Part shown: one piece after another, positions 5,589 to 10,814 of the stretch | Numbering within the stretch: position 1 is the first letter of the stretch | Layout of the letters: every line of letters begins with the position of its first letter | Assembly: GCA_946803715.1 (NCBI GenBank) | Contig: CAMPET010000029.1 | Span: 199,851-211,751 of the forward strand | Length of the DNA stretch: 11,901 nucleotides | Direction of reading: 5' to 3' | From: Beroe ovata | Taxonomy: Eukaryota; Ctenophora; Nuda; Beroida; Beroidae | Notes under the pieces: generated by a model | Told to the model about the DNA's origin: nothing | The model's input: only the letters and a program-made list of their open reading frames with translations | Databases searched by the model: none | Translations under genes and position numbers: made by a program

Positions 5589-8010
5589 CAGTGCAATCAG
5601 TGAGTATTCACAGTCCNGTGTGACAGTGCAATCAGTGAGTATTCACAGTCCACAGACACACACAGACATACAGACACAGACACACACAGACATACAGACA
5701 CACACACACACAGACACACAGTACACAGACACAGACACACACAGACACACAGTACACAGACACAGTACACACAGACACACTTCACAGACACACAGACACA
5801 CACAGTACACACACATACTTTTGGTGCTCTAACTATGTGCTTTCGCGGTGAGATATCGTACCTTCCGTCAATTATTGCCGCGCAGCTTGTACAACACAGC
5901 ACACACACACACCAAATCGCAGGGCGGCAGAGCATTCAGCACTCAACATTCGCATCATTGGGTCACGAAATCACAGGTTTATATGAGATGCTGTTAAACA
6001 GCAACTAAACAAGCGTATCAAAAGCACATACTTAGAGTCATATCATGATTTTCCATGCATTTCGCATGTATGTGAGGTATGAAACGTGGTTATGAACAAT
6101 GAACATTGTTAAAGTGTTGTTGAACAATGATTACGAACTTCAGTAATCGATAATGGATAAACCAGTAGTTTTAATGATGGAAGATTGTGTTACGATACTC
6201 AATATTGATCAGCAAAGCAACTCGATATATATGCTGCACTGACTTATAACACGTGATCAAGTAACATGTGAACAAGAGACACGTGTTTCTCGTTACCCAT
6301 GTATCCAGGAAGACATGTGTACCAAGTAACACGTGTAACATTGTAACAAGTAACACGACATGTTACCACGTGATCACCGTGTGTTACAATGAAGATCACC
6401 TGTAGTTCCACTAGTGTAGCAGATAGTGGCAATATCACTTGGTTGAGGTGGGTTTGGTGGGGCTGGGTGTGCCTCCCCCTCCCCATACAGATCACTGTAA
6501 CTCAGTAACTCCACACCGTGGCCCGATGCCGCTCTCCGCTCGTCCTCTGTCACCGTACCGATCTTGATCAGTGTTTTAACGTGGGGCGTCTGAACGCGGG
6601 GAGGGGTAGTTACGGGAGGTAACTATAGAATAGTGTGCATTCACTGAATTCCTGTCTGTATGTGATAGAGGTATTATCGAACAGTTTTAGTTATAAATAG
6701 AACTATAGAATGCGTGGATATCATACAAGAAATCGTGTTGAGACGAATAGAAACACACTCAACTATGAAAATTAGAACGCATAAAGCACTAGACATGCCA
6801 AACTGTGCTACTCATTGTACAATGTACTGAACTGAACTCATAGTCACCACAGCTAACCTCTGGCAGGTATCCAATGTATGTTTTGAGTGTCTTCTCGGCC
6901 ACGAACAGTACACTGAGCTCTGTTTGGTTTAGACAGAACTTCACTGCTTGTTCACCCAGAGTATCGTACAGCGGACACAGGACAAACCCCTGGAATCATG
7001 TATAATGTACAATGTACATTATGTACAATACCATGTACAATACCATGTTTATTGTATAGTGCAGTACAATATATGAGTGGAATGTCGTGTATAATCCAAG
7101 AGTAGCAGTCTCCATGGTTTATTCAGCTGTTTTCTCGGGAAGCTATCATTGCACTTGCGAATCCGCTTAGATCGCAAGTCTCACTTTTCAGTTTGACTAG
7201 TGTAGTGTGTCAATGAGATGATCATGTGTTCATGTACATGAACCTCGAGTGTGACTTGCTTAGCAGATATCAGGAGTCTGTCAAATACACTCATCTCACA
7301 TTCTCCCGCACACTCACTACCCTCACTACCCCTCATCCGACCCTCACTACCCCTCACTCGACCCTCACTACCCCTCATCCGACCCTCACTACCCCCTCAT
7401 CCGACACCCCCCCCTACCCCTGGCCACTCACTGTCCCCTCACCCCTCACTCCCCCTCACCACTGATTACCACCCAACTACCCCTGGTCCCTCACCTGAGC
7501 ATCCGATGCCAGGGCGAGAGTAGTCCACTCGGGAGAGTTATGAGAACTGACACCCACAAACATGCCCTTCTTCACACCCCGGTGTACCAACCCAGATGCA
7601 ACATGTCCAGAGTTTCGGGCAACCTCCCCATACGTTATCCACTCGTAGGGGCCGGTGGGCGAGGGCCGATACCCGAGACATGGGCCGTCACTGTTTATAC
7701 TGAGTCCAAGTTGGAACACCTGGGGAGATAACAGTCCGATGAAAAGGACAATATCAAATTAAAACTCATTGTATAGTGTATACAGGCACACACAGTGCAC
7801 ACAGACACAGTGCACACAGACACAGTGCACACAGACACAGTACACACAGACACAGTGCACACAGACACAATGCACACACCTCGTATAGGGTTTGACAGTC
7901 GTCTGGTTGACTAGCATCACTCTTCCCCTCAGGGCACCACTTACTGCACCACTGTCGCTCCCCTGCTGGTGTGCGGTCTGGCAGGAGCCGAGATACCTCG
8001 TCAATCATTG
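361..8010 (-). CDS. ACSL: Long-chain acyl-CoA synthetase (ACSL1/5/6 type), multi-exon, 3' part off the window
   Basis: This enzyme activates long-chain fatty acids to acyl-CoA through an acyl-AMP intermediate, normally on the ER or outer mitochondrial membrane. Exons in transcript order are 8010-7880, 7719-7495, 6989-6858, 6589-6400, then 5517-5369 or 5210-5062, then 3541-3426 (cut by a gap), 1452-1333, 985-875 and 508-361. All visible junctions are GT-AG and the phases match wherever both sides are present. Motifs in order: TLYE/VFQLGL, NSPEW, PLYDTLG, ICYTSGTTG with PKGAM (ATP loop), YLPAxHxFER (gate), GRIGFWQGD, VPRI, GIIRNNTLWD, GGRVRLM..GAAP and GYGQTE. About 440 codons are visible. Compared with roughly 700 in animal ACSLs, a membrane leader (about 50 residues) and the C-terminal 160 or so residues are missing. 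GIIRNN and the spacing around GYGQTE favour the ACSL1/5/6 group over ACSL3/4. Confidence 0.95.
536..760. repeat. Degenerate CTAACACCACT / 21-bp tandem repeats
   Basis: The ACSL intron between exons 8 and 9 is filled by irregular repeats of CTAACACCACT. These grade into a more regular unit of about 21 bp, CACTAACCTCTTACAACACTG (about 660-745). Confidence 0.85.
771..855. repeat. 17-bp minisatellite, five copies
   Basis: The unit CCACTACATTAATATAA occurs at 771, 788, 805, 822 (first two bases TC) and 839. The array ends about 20 bases from the exon 8 donor. Confidence 0.96.
875..985 (-). CDS. ACSL: ACSL exon 8 (GGRVRLM..GAAP)
   Basis: The exon has 111 nt (37 codons), phase 0 on both sides, acceptor ctcacacag/ATT and donor TTAGAG/gttagt. 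It encodes IQKMLGGRVRLMPCGAAPF, then KYEVLQFFRAALGAVVLE. This is the family block LGGRVRxMVTGAAP..FxRAALGCQxYE, the part of the adenylation domain before the A5 motif. The usual VTGAAP reads PCGAAP here. An upstream alternative donor (after CTCG at 892) is rejected because it would break the frame into the next exon. Confidence 0.93.
1118..1234. repeat. Small inverted repeat (117 bp)
   Basis: The 17-bp arms, GGTCATTGGCTCGAATC (1118-1134) and GATTCGAGGCAATGACC (1218-1234), are complementary at 16 of 17 positions. A second inner pair, ATTGCCA/TGGCAAT, lies near the centre. It sits in the ACSL intron between exons 7 and 8. It has no tRNA-like A box at the right spacing, so a small foldback element is more likely. 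Confidence 0.75.
1333..1452 (-). CDS. ACSL: ACSL exon 7 (GIIRNNTLWD)
   Basis: The exon has 120 nt (40 codons), phase 0 on both sides, with donor GGCAAG/gtctga. It reads VQSSAVKSYLFNWGLGTKTT, then AVNKGIIRNNTLWDYAIFGK, which matches the ACSL1/5/6 hallmark SGIIRNNSLWDxLIFxK. The acceptor region cacaggtacag offers two in-frame choices six bases apart, which would add or drop VQ. A run of 21 C on the transcript serves as the polypyrimidine tract. Confidence 0.95.
1460..1481. repeat. 21-G homopolymer ending in an N
   Basis: A run of G at 1460-1480 is followed by the single N at 1481, which is a sequencing or assembly stop. On the ACSL transcript it is a C tract about seven bases from the exon 7 acceptor. 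Confidence 0.95.
1600..1930. repeat. Diverged AT-rich tandem repeat
   Basis: The block TAATTAACCTAATTARGGA..AATATCTCGTG appears at about 1631 and again at about 1765 (spacing 134). A weaker third AATTAGGTAATTGA block lies near 1885. The flanks (caacggga, then at-rich) are also alike. It is intronic in ACSL. No coding is credible. Confidence 0.7.
2001..2266. mobile_element. Foldback element: 120-bp inverted repeat with short loop
   Basis: The arms 2001-2120 and 2147-2266 are reverse complements with only a few mismatches (for example TTTACC against TTCCCT, CTAAG against CTATG). They surround a loop of about 26 bases. The right end meets the start of the dispersed 1.1-kb module. The ORFs read through it on both strands are mirror translations of the arms, not genes. 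A foldback transposon or hairpin MITE is likely, and transcribed RNA would form a long duplex. Confidence 0.9.
2356..2835. mobile_element. MITE with CAGGGTGTGTCA ends, copy 1
   Basis: The terminal inverted repeats are CAGGGTGTGTCAAAAA on the left and TTTTTGACACACCCT on the right. ATTATA flanks both ends (2350-2355, 2836-2841), giving a candidate 6-bp target duplication; a TA duplication inside it is also possible. The element is 480 bp with no transposase frame. The right inner inverted repeat seen in copy 2 is partly missing here. It is a non-autonomous DNA transposon, possibly Tc1/mariner-like. Confidence 0.85.
3230..3339. repeat. 22-bp minisatellite, five copies
   Basis: Five copies of ACTGTCTACAGTGGACCGTGCT run head to tail with no spacer, and the last two are slightly varied. 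The same unit has only about two copies in module copy 2 (4904-4947), so the array expands and contracts. Long open frames across it are an artefact of the repeat. Confidence 0.95.
3426..3541 (-). CDS. ACSL: ACSL exon 6, truncated by assembly gap
   Basis: The acceptor is ctctcccag/TAT, phase 0. The exon encodes YCILKAGGRIGFWQGDVKK, then LVEDVMELKPTIFACVPRI, which is the ACSL block that follows the gate (HGAKIGFFQGD..PTVFPVVPRL). It runs into the N at 3425 inside a codon (AT-N, I or M). The expected NRxxDK tail of about six to eight residues and the donor are missing. The bases beyond the N belong to a minisatellite, so this is an assembly break and not a biological exon end. Confidence 0.93.
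3645..3893. repeat. Dispersed module, partial copy 3 without the MITE
   Basis: The order of blocks is the same as in copies 1 and 2: the AATCAATTTAT end, TACCGTCG, CTACAGTATG, GTATAAGTATTC, then CCATTGGAATTCTGCTC and TTTCACGGAGAGCAGTAACC. Where the others have the transposon, this copy reads AACACTATTTCAAGAATATCCC straight through, so it is an empty or pre-insertion site. Confidence 0.8.
4104..4539. mobile_element. MITE with CAGGGTGTGTCA ends, copy 2
   Basis: The element is 436 bp and flanked by ATTATA on both sides (4098-4103, 4540-4545). The inverted repeats are longer than in copy 1: the left end runs AGGGTGTGTCA..GGGGACAAAAGTAAA, and the right end is its complement, with TTTACTTTTGTCC then TTTTTGACACACCCT. 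There is no transposase frame. Confidence 0.88.
4904..4947. repeat. 22-bp minisatellite, two copies
   Basis: Two copies of the ACTGTCTRCAGTGGACCGTGCT unit lie here, with a degenerate half copy just before (CTACAGTGAACCATGCT). They correspond in position to the five-copy array of module copy 1. Confidence 0.9.
4983..5058. repeat. 21-bp minisatellite against a splice donor
   Basis: There are three and a half copies of CCAGTGCACACCACCCAACAT (4983, 5004, 5025, 5046). On the ACSL transcript the array begins about three bases after the donor of gate exon B. Confidence 0.95.
5062..5210 (-). CDS. ACSL: ACSL gate exon B (second of two tandem alternatives)
   Basis: The exon has 149 nt, with acceptor acccccaaatag/GC and donor GTACAG/gtgggg and the same phases as exon A. 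It begins DPKGAMISIG and ends AVSYLPAAHAFERGVQ. The catalytic-loop lysine, LPA, H and FER are all kept, and there is no stop or frameshift, so it looks functional. The centre differs completely from A (GSHCFQSTD against DWCDFVPDD). The donor is within five bases of a 21-bp minisatellite. D after SGTTG is closer to the family's usual N/D than the L of exon A. Confidence 0.92.
5244..5257. promoter_or_regulatory. Perfect palindrome GTTACCATGGTAAC (X-box-like)
   Basis: This 14-bp perfect palindrome fits the RFX X-box consensus GTTNCCATGGNAAC. It lies in the 158-nt intron between the two gate exons. On RNA it can pair with the near-copy at 5338-5351 (13 of 14 positions). Binding or splicing roles are inference. 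Confidence 0.5.
5338..5351. promoter_or_regulatory. Second X-box-like motif GTTACCATGGTTAC
   Basis: This differs from the perfect palindrome 94 bases away by one base. It sits 17 bases from the exon A donor on the transcript. Confidence 0.45.
5369..5517 (-). CDS. ACSL: ACSL gate exon A (first of two tandem alternatives)
   Basis: The exon has 149 nt, with acceptor ctacccgtag/GT and donor CTCCAG/gttagc, entering in phase 1 and leaving in phase 0. It begins LPKGAMLSN, which finishes the P-loop, and ends ISYLPASHVFERELQ, the G-motif whose aromatic residue gates the fatty-acid tunnel in the family. Between them lies a variable stretch, DWCDFVPDD. Joined to exon 6 it gives FER-ELQ-YCILKAGGRIGFWQGD with family spacing. 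It is the same length as gate exon B and 26 of 49 residues are identical. Only one of the two fits in the reading frame. Confidence 0.93.
5544..5587. repeat. (GT)22 microsatellite
   Basis: This is an uninterrupted GT run. On the ACSL transcript it is a CA repeat lying 26 to 69 bases upstream of the gate exon A acceptor. Confidence 0.97.
5583..5651. other. Unmerged assembly overlap around N at 5617
   Basis: The same 34 bases (GTGTGACAGTGCAATCAGTG and the 14 after) stand directly on both sides of the single N (5583-5616 and 5618-5651). This is best read as two contig ends that overlap and were joined without merging. Confidence 0.85.
5652..5816. repeat. Degenerate CA / CAGACA repeat
   Basis: Mixed CACAGACA, ACACAGTACACAGA and CATACAGACA units run for about 165 bases. 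On the ACSL transcript this is a UG-rich tract, complementary in kind to the CA tract that follows it. Confidence 0.9.
5850..5894 (+). pseudogene. Possible relic of an acyl-CoA synthetase gate segment
   Basis: On the plus strand, opposite to ACSL, one frame reads EISYLPSIIAAQLVQ. It resembles the SYLPLSHIAAQ gate block of the bubblegum (ACSBG) branch of acyl-CoA synthetases, one residue shorter and lacking the histidine. TCGTACCTTCC is also shared with gate exon A. Repeats surround it and there is no further support, so chance is possible. Confidence 0.25.
6250..6372. promoter_or_regulatory. Cluster of four CACGTG E-boxes
   Basis: CACGTG occurs at 6250, 6280, 6330 and 6367. Related ACATGT sites and a CAAGTAACAC motif are repeated between them. 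The cluster lies in the ACSL intron just after exon 4. It may be a degenerate tandem repeat that happens to contain E-boxes, or a bHLH-type enhancer. Confidence 0.4.
6400..6589 (-). CDS. ACSL: ACSL exon 4 (ATP-binding loop TSGTTG)
   Basis: The exon has 190 nt (63 codons plus one base), acceptor gcgttcag and donor ACAG/gtgatc, leaving in phase 1. It begins TPHVKTLIKIGTVTEDE. A proline-rich linker (positions 39-50 of the exon) follows, then SDIATICYTSGTT. The last G starts the second glycine of SGTTG, whose other two bases come from either gate exon. The SGTTG loop binds ATP phosphates in AMP-forming synthetases. Confidence 0.95.
6858..6989 (-). CDS. ACSL: ACSL exon 3 (PLYDTLG)
   Basis: The exon has 132 nt (44 codons), phase 0 on both sides, acceptor attccag and donor CCAGAG/gttagc. 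It reads GFVLCPLYDTLGEQAVKFCL, then NQTELSVLFVAEKTLK. The distance from NSPEW in the previous exon to PLYDTLG is the same as in vertebrate ACSLs, which confirms the junction. Confidence 0.95.
7001..7057. repeat. GTACAAT/ACCATGTACAAT short repeats
   Basis: TGTACAAT and ATACCATGTACA units repeat just upstream of ACSL exon 3 on the transcript. Confidence 0.7.
7300..7475. repeat. C-rich minisatellite (CCTCATCCGACCCTCACTAC)
   Basis: Tandem units of CCTCACTACCCCTCATCCGA and variants grade into CCCCTCACC simple sequence. The tract lies inside the ACSL intron between exons 2 and 3 and about 20 to 200 bases after the exon 2 donor. The open frames across it are compositional. Confidence 0.85.
7495..7719 (-). 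CDS. ACSL: ACSL exon 2
   Basis: The exon has 225 nt (75 codons), phase 0 on both sides, acceptor tctccccag and donor GCTCAG/gtgagg. It encodes VFQLGLSINSDGPCLGYRP, then YEWITYGEV and FVGVSSHNSPEW. These match the ACSL conserved blocks GPCLGYR, YEWxSYxxV and NRPEW. The segment is the start of the adenylate-forming domain. Confidence 0.95.
7792..7880. repeat. 15-bp minisatellite reaching the exon 1 donor
   Basis: About six copies of ACAGTGCACACAGAC end at the exon. On the transcript the donor itself (gtgtgtgcattgtg) forms the first bases of the array. Confidence 0.93.
7880..8010 (-). CDS. ACSL: ACSL exon 1 seen (N-terminal region to TLYE)
   Basis: The exon has 131 nt, with acceptor ATGTAG/CA and donor TATACGAG/gtgtgt. 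It ends in DDCQTLYE, which matches the family's DD(V)xTLYE just before the first FQRG helix. The exon enters in phase 2 if that acceptor is used. Otherwise ATG at 8008-8006 (G at -3, A at +4) would be the start, giving MIDEVSRLLP and no membrane anchor. The true start is therefore unresolved. The donor lies directly against a 15-bp minisatellite. Confidence 0.8.
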
Positions 8011-8301
8011 CTACATGAGAGAATTATGTAGCAGAGGAGAGAGGGATGAGAAGTGTGAGATTGTGAAAATGGACAAAAAAAGATCAGGGGATCCGTTCAG
8101 AGAAGACAATGGTGAATGCGTGCTTGCAATTCTTAAAATGGTGTTTGCTGGGAGAGTTTGCAACAGAGAAGTAAAGAAAGTCAACACCACCACTGATTTC
8201 AATGATAAAAACATCGATGCTTAATATAGGAAAATTTAGACTTGAGTTTGAAATTCAATCCAACGCGAGCCAAATGCCAAATTGGACCATCCTCAACCTG
8301 A
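8011..8301. other. Short gap between OGG1 and ACSL; candidate ACSL leader or upstream ORF
   Basis: The minus-strand ORF 8214-8011 (67 residues) begins MFLSLKSVVVLTFF and contains LLQTLPANTIL. That resembles the RTLPTNTLM of the ACSL1 membrane leader. It ends in TAG exactly at the exon 1 acceptor, and no convincing donor lies inside it. The last 45 transcript bases before the exon are pyrimidine-rich, as an intron end would be. It may be an upstream ORF, a leader broken by a sequence error, or chance. Confidence 0.35.
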
Positions 8302-9506
8302 TCATGAAACCTTTAGAACTTTTGATCTTGTTCGAGGGACGTTGACATTTGACTGCTCCTCTGTTCCATTCTCATCAGCTACTCGGATTGTTGTTTTCCG
8401 TTTTGTTGCCGGTTTCCCCTCCTCCACTTTCCCAGTTCCCACTTTGTCTGCAGAAACTGTCCGCCCAGGAGGCGGACCCTTCTCTTTCCGCGAGTTGGAG
8501 TAGAAGAGGTAAGCTTGTGCCCAGCCGGCGTACTTCCCGTGTTGATCTTGGAAAAACTCCTCAATTGTATCATGCAGTGCTGGTGTGAGTGTTTTGTTCG
8601 GTCTACCGTAGTACTTCACTGCTACCTGAGCAGTTGATCGTAGCAGGGAAATCTTAAAACGCGAGATAGAGTTATTGAGATGATCAATAGCAGCAATGAT
8701 AGGTACCAAATTCATTTTCCGATAGTACCATGATATCTAGCTACCTGAAACATATGAGTATCGATGGGGACCGCGTTGTGTTTATCTAGCGACATCAGGG
8801 AGACACATGACGCCACTTTGGGACCAACACCAGTCAGTTGACTCAGCTCTCGTCTCACGTCCCCCAAATCCAGATCTCGTAGAGACTCGAGCCATGTCTC
8901 GCCTCCCCTAGACATAACATCCCTAGCTGCTGACACTATGTACTTTGCTCGATACCCAAAACCAAGGTCTCGTAGCGTCTGTTCTGATGTGTGATTTGCG
9001 AGTGTGTCTATGGTGGGGAGGGTGTGAAATGCTGTGTCGTGGAGTGTGATGTAGTGTGGGGATAGACTAGATAGTTTGAGGAGAAGGGAGGATATACGGG
9101 GAATGTTGTTGCAGGAAGATGTAATAAACGCGAGGAGACACTCATGTGGATCCTGTCTGAGAAGACGGAGACCAGAGTGAGACTTGACGAGACGCGCCAA
9201 GTGAGGGTCACTTAGCATCCACGGCGCAGTGATGTCACTTAGCACGTGATCCAAGTTCAGGAAGTCCCTCAGCTCTGAGTTGGCATTGGTGTCAGCTGCA
9301 GCAGGTGCTATGTCGTGTGAGGTGTAATGAATGTGTGTCTCATCTTGTCGCAATATCCAGAGTCGTGTCCTGAGAACTCCGAACCAGGTGTCACACTCCT
9401 TCCGCCACCGGAAAACTTGGCCTGTTGCCAAAACCTTGTCCAGGTTCACTTCCGACAGTGTGACCGGGAGGTGGTGTTTCAACTCTGATATCAGATAATT
9501 CCTCAT
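8302..9506 (-). CDS. OGG1: 8-oxoguanine DNA glycosylase, two exons, complete
   Basis: This base-excision repair enzyme removes 8-oxoguanine opposite C and nicks the strand, in nucleus and mitochondria. Exon 1 is 9506-8745 (254 codons). The intron is 119 nt (CAG/gtagct..gctcag/GTA, phase 0). Exon 2 is 8625-8302 (107 codons plus TGA). The product is 361 residues against 345 in human. The N-terminal domain shows LDKVLATGQVFRWR and the helix-hairpin-helix reads LTGVGPKVASC. Catalytic Lys230 (human K249) and Asp249 (D268, in VPIDTH) are present, as are Arg137, Arg186, Gln291 and Phe295 of the pocket (KYAGWAQAYLF). One change stands out: Cys132 where human has Asn149. The C-terminal 60 or so residues are a charged tail with KRK, a likely nuclear signal. 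The exon 1 ORF read alone would run on into intron and stop. Confidence 0.97.
8626..8744 (-). other. OGG1: OGG1 intron (119 nt)
   Basis: The donor is TTTCAG/gtagct and the acceptor aactgctcag/GTAGCA, phase 0. Both sides have the same CAGGTAGC sequence. Joining gives HMFQ-VAVKYYGR, which continues the family's HMWxxAxRxY. Confidence 0.92.
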
Positions 9507-9878
9507 GGCTTGTATCTCTACAGGAGGTAGCTGTCACAGGAGGTAACTGTCACTGGAGGTAGCTGTCACTGGAGGTAGCTGTCACAGGAGGTAGCTGTCA
9601 CAGGAGGTATCTGTCACACTCTTGGAGTCATAAGGGGTTACACTGGAGACACTGTTTGAGGAAGAAACTAATATTACAACTATATTAAACAGAAGCTAGC
9701 ACAAAAACCAACATTTTAAAGACTTTTGGAATCATTCACAGACCTATCCTAACCAATGAAGCACTAATTTTGCATCAAAATAAACATTTCTTTCAAAAGA
9801 ACAAAACTGATATGCCTATAAAAATATGATATCAAGTTTAATCAGACGCTTATAAATAAGTTACCCTACACAACCCCA
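9507..9878. other. Intergenic, between OGG1 and the 134-residue gene
   Basis: This holds a 16-bp minisatellite next to the OGG1 start and then AT-rich sequence with no gene. An ATTAAA on the minus strand (complement of 9837-9842) lies 37 bases after the stop of the upstream gene and could be its poly(A) signal. The OGG1 promoter must be in here, but I see no clear core element. Confidence 0.5.
9522..9617. repeat. 16-bp minisatellite, six copies, at the OGG1 5' end
   Basis: Exactly six units of (A/T)GGAGGTAGCTGTCAC lie at 9522, 9538, 9554, 9570, 9586 and 9602. The array starts only 15 bases upstream of the OGG1 ATG, so it is probably in the 5' UTR or core promoter. Confidence 0.95.
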
Positions 9879-10283
9879 TCATACTTTCTTTTCCTCGTAA
9901 CACTGGTACTGTTTCATGATCTCCTGTTCCCTCAACTCTAGGGTTTTCTTGTACGCCTCCAGCTGTCTGTACGCTCTCTCCTCCCTCAAATGACTCCGGA
10001 TACCACTCATTACCACCCTGTCCCAAACCTGGTCCAGCCCGAACCAGTCCGAGTGAAGGAGGTGGAGAAGTCCCTCTCTCTTGAGGATGTAGTAGTAGAA
10101 CACTCCCGTGAACGTGGGAATTGAGAGTGCTATCGCACTGTACGCTACCCGCTTGAGGATAGCGTTACGGGCAGAGAGATTGTTGGGGAAAACCTCGCCG
10201 TAAGCGTGCTGTTTGATATCGCCACGCCATCGGATTCGGGGCAAGCGTCGGAATGTGTACAACTCCCAAAAACTGTATCCCAT
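9879..10283 (-). CDS. Small single-pass membrane protein, 134 residues, not identified
   Basis: This is one uninterrupted frame from an ATG in ideal context (accATGG) to TGA. It opens with a basic, aromatic N-terminus (MGYSFWELYTFRRLPRIRWR). One membrane helix lies at about residues 46-66 (VAYSAIALSIPTFTGVFYYY), followed directly by ILKRE and GLLHLLHSDWFG. A charged helix rich in E, R and K (about 94-133) could form a coiled coil. Size, layout and the YYxxKRE turn recall small accessory subunits of mitochondrial inner-membrane complexes, with faint resemblance to NDUFC2 of complex I. That is weak, and I do not assign it. Amino-acid use and Kozak context argue it is a real gene. A candidate ATTAAA signal follows the stop. 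Confidence 0.75.
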   Translation of the reverse strand: MGYSFWELYTFRRLPRIRWRGDIKQHAYGEVFPNNLSARNAILKRVAYSAIALSIPTFTGVFYYYILKREGLLHLLHSDWFGLDQVWDRVVMSGIRSHLREERAYRQLEAYKKTLELREQEIMKQYQCYEEKKV

Positions 10284-10415
10284 GGTGTGTGTGTGTGTTA
10301 CACTTTGAGAGTGCGTGTTACGCTGTTTGTATAGATGACAGTTCGTTTCACTGTGTTACGCTGTTTGTTACACTGCGAGTGTGTGTTACACAATGTGTGT
10401 TACATTGTGTGTATC
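10283..10415. repeat. Degenerate GTGTGTTACACT repeats upstream of the 134-residue gene
   Basis: A GT run is followed by irregular copies of GTGTGTTACAC and GTTACGCTGTTTGT, abutting the start codon. This is 5' UTR or promoter sequence of the minus-strand gene. Confidence 0.75.
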
Positions 10416-10814
10416 ACATCATGCTACAAGAAGGTAAGAGGTTAGCTATTTGGCAATCGATTCAAATGTATTCTTATCATAGGGTAATGGGCAACAGATG
10501 CAAATACACAATGTCCTTCTTTTGTGCTAGCCAATAGATGCTTTTCAATGATTCAGTAGATGGGAAACAAGAAAATTTCGTTGTTACATCAATATACCGT
10601 ATCATGTGTAAAAACAATAAATTAGATCTGAAAATAATATGTTCACAATAAATATGAAAATAAGAACAAAGAGATTATTTGATTCGGATTTGAACCACCC
10701 GTAATGATCAACACCCTCACAATACATGCAACAATGAACACTGCACAAACAATTCAATCCAAACCACCCTGACATCACATAACACTGACTAGTCAAAAGA
10801 ACCAGCCAAAAGGA
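10416..10814. other. Intergenic, no gene seen
   Basis: This is AT-rich sequence between the ALDH9A1 stop and the next gene. The minus-strand frame at 10796-10602 has no family likeness and a low-complexity hydrophobic end, so I do not call it. AATAAA occurs twice on the plus strand (near 10616 and 10647), but no plus-strand gene leads to it. Confidence 0.6.

Noticed and set aside
5545-5935. Cys/Val or His/Thr rich ORFs
   Set aside because: They are translations of GT/CA microsatellites.
7226-7523. Pro/Thr/Leu rich ORFs
   Set aside because: They follow a C-rich tandem repeat inside an ACSL intron.
10602-10796. 64-residue minus-strand ORF with a hydrophobic end
   Set aside because: AT-rich composition, no family match and no supporting signals.
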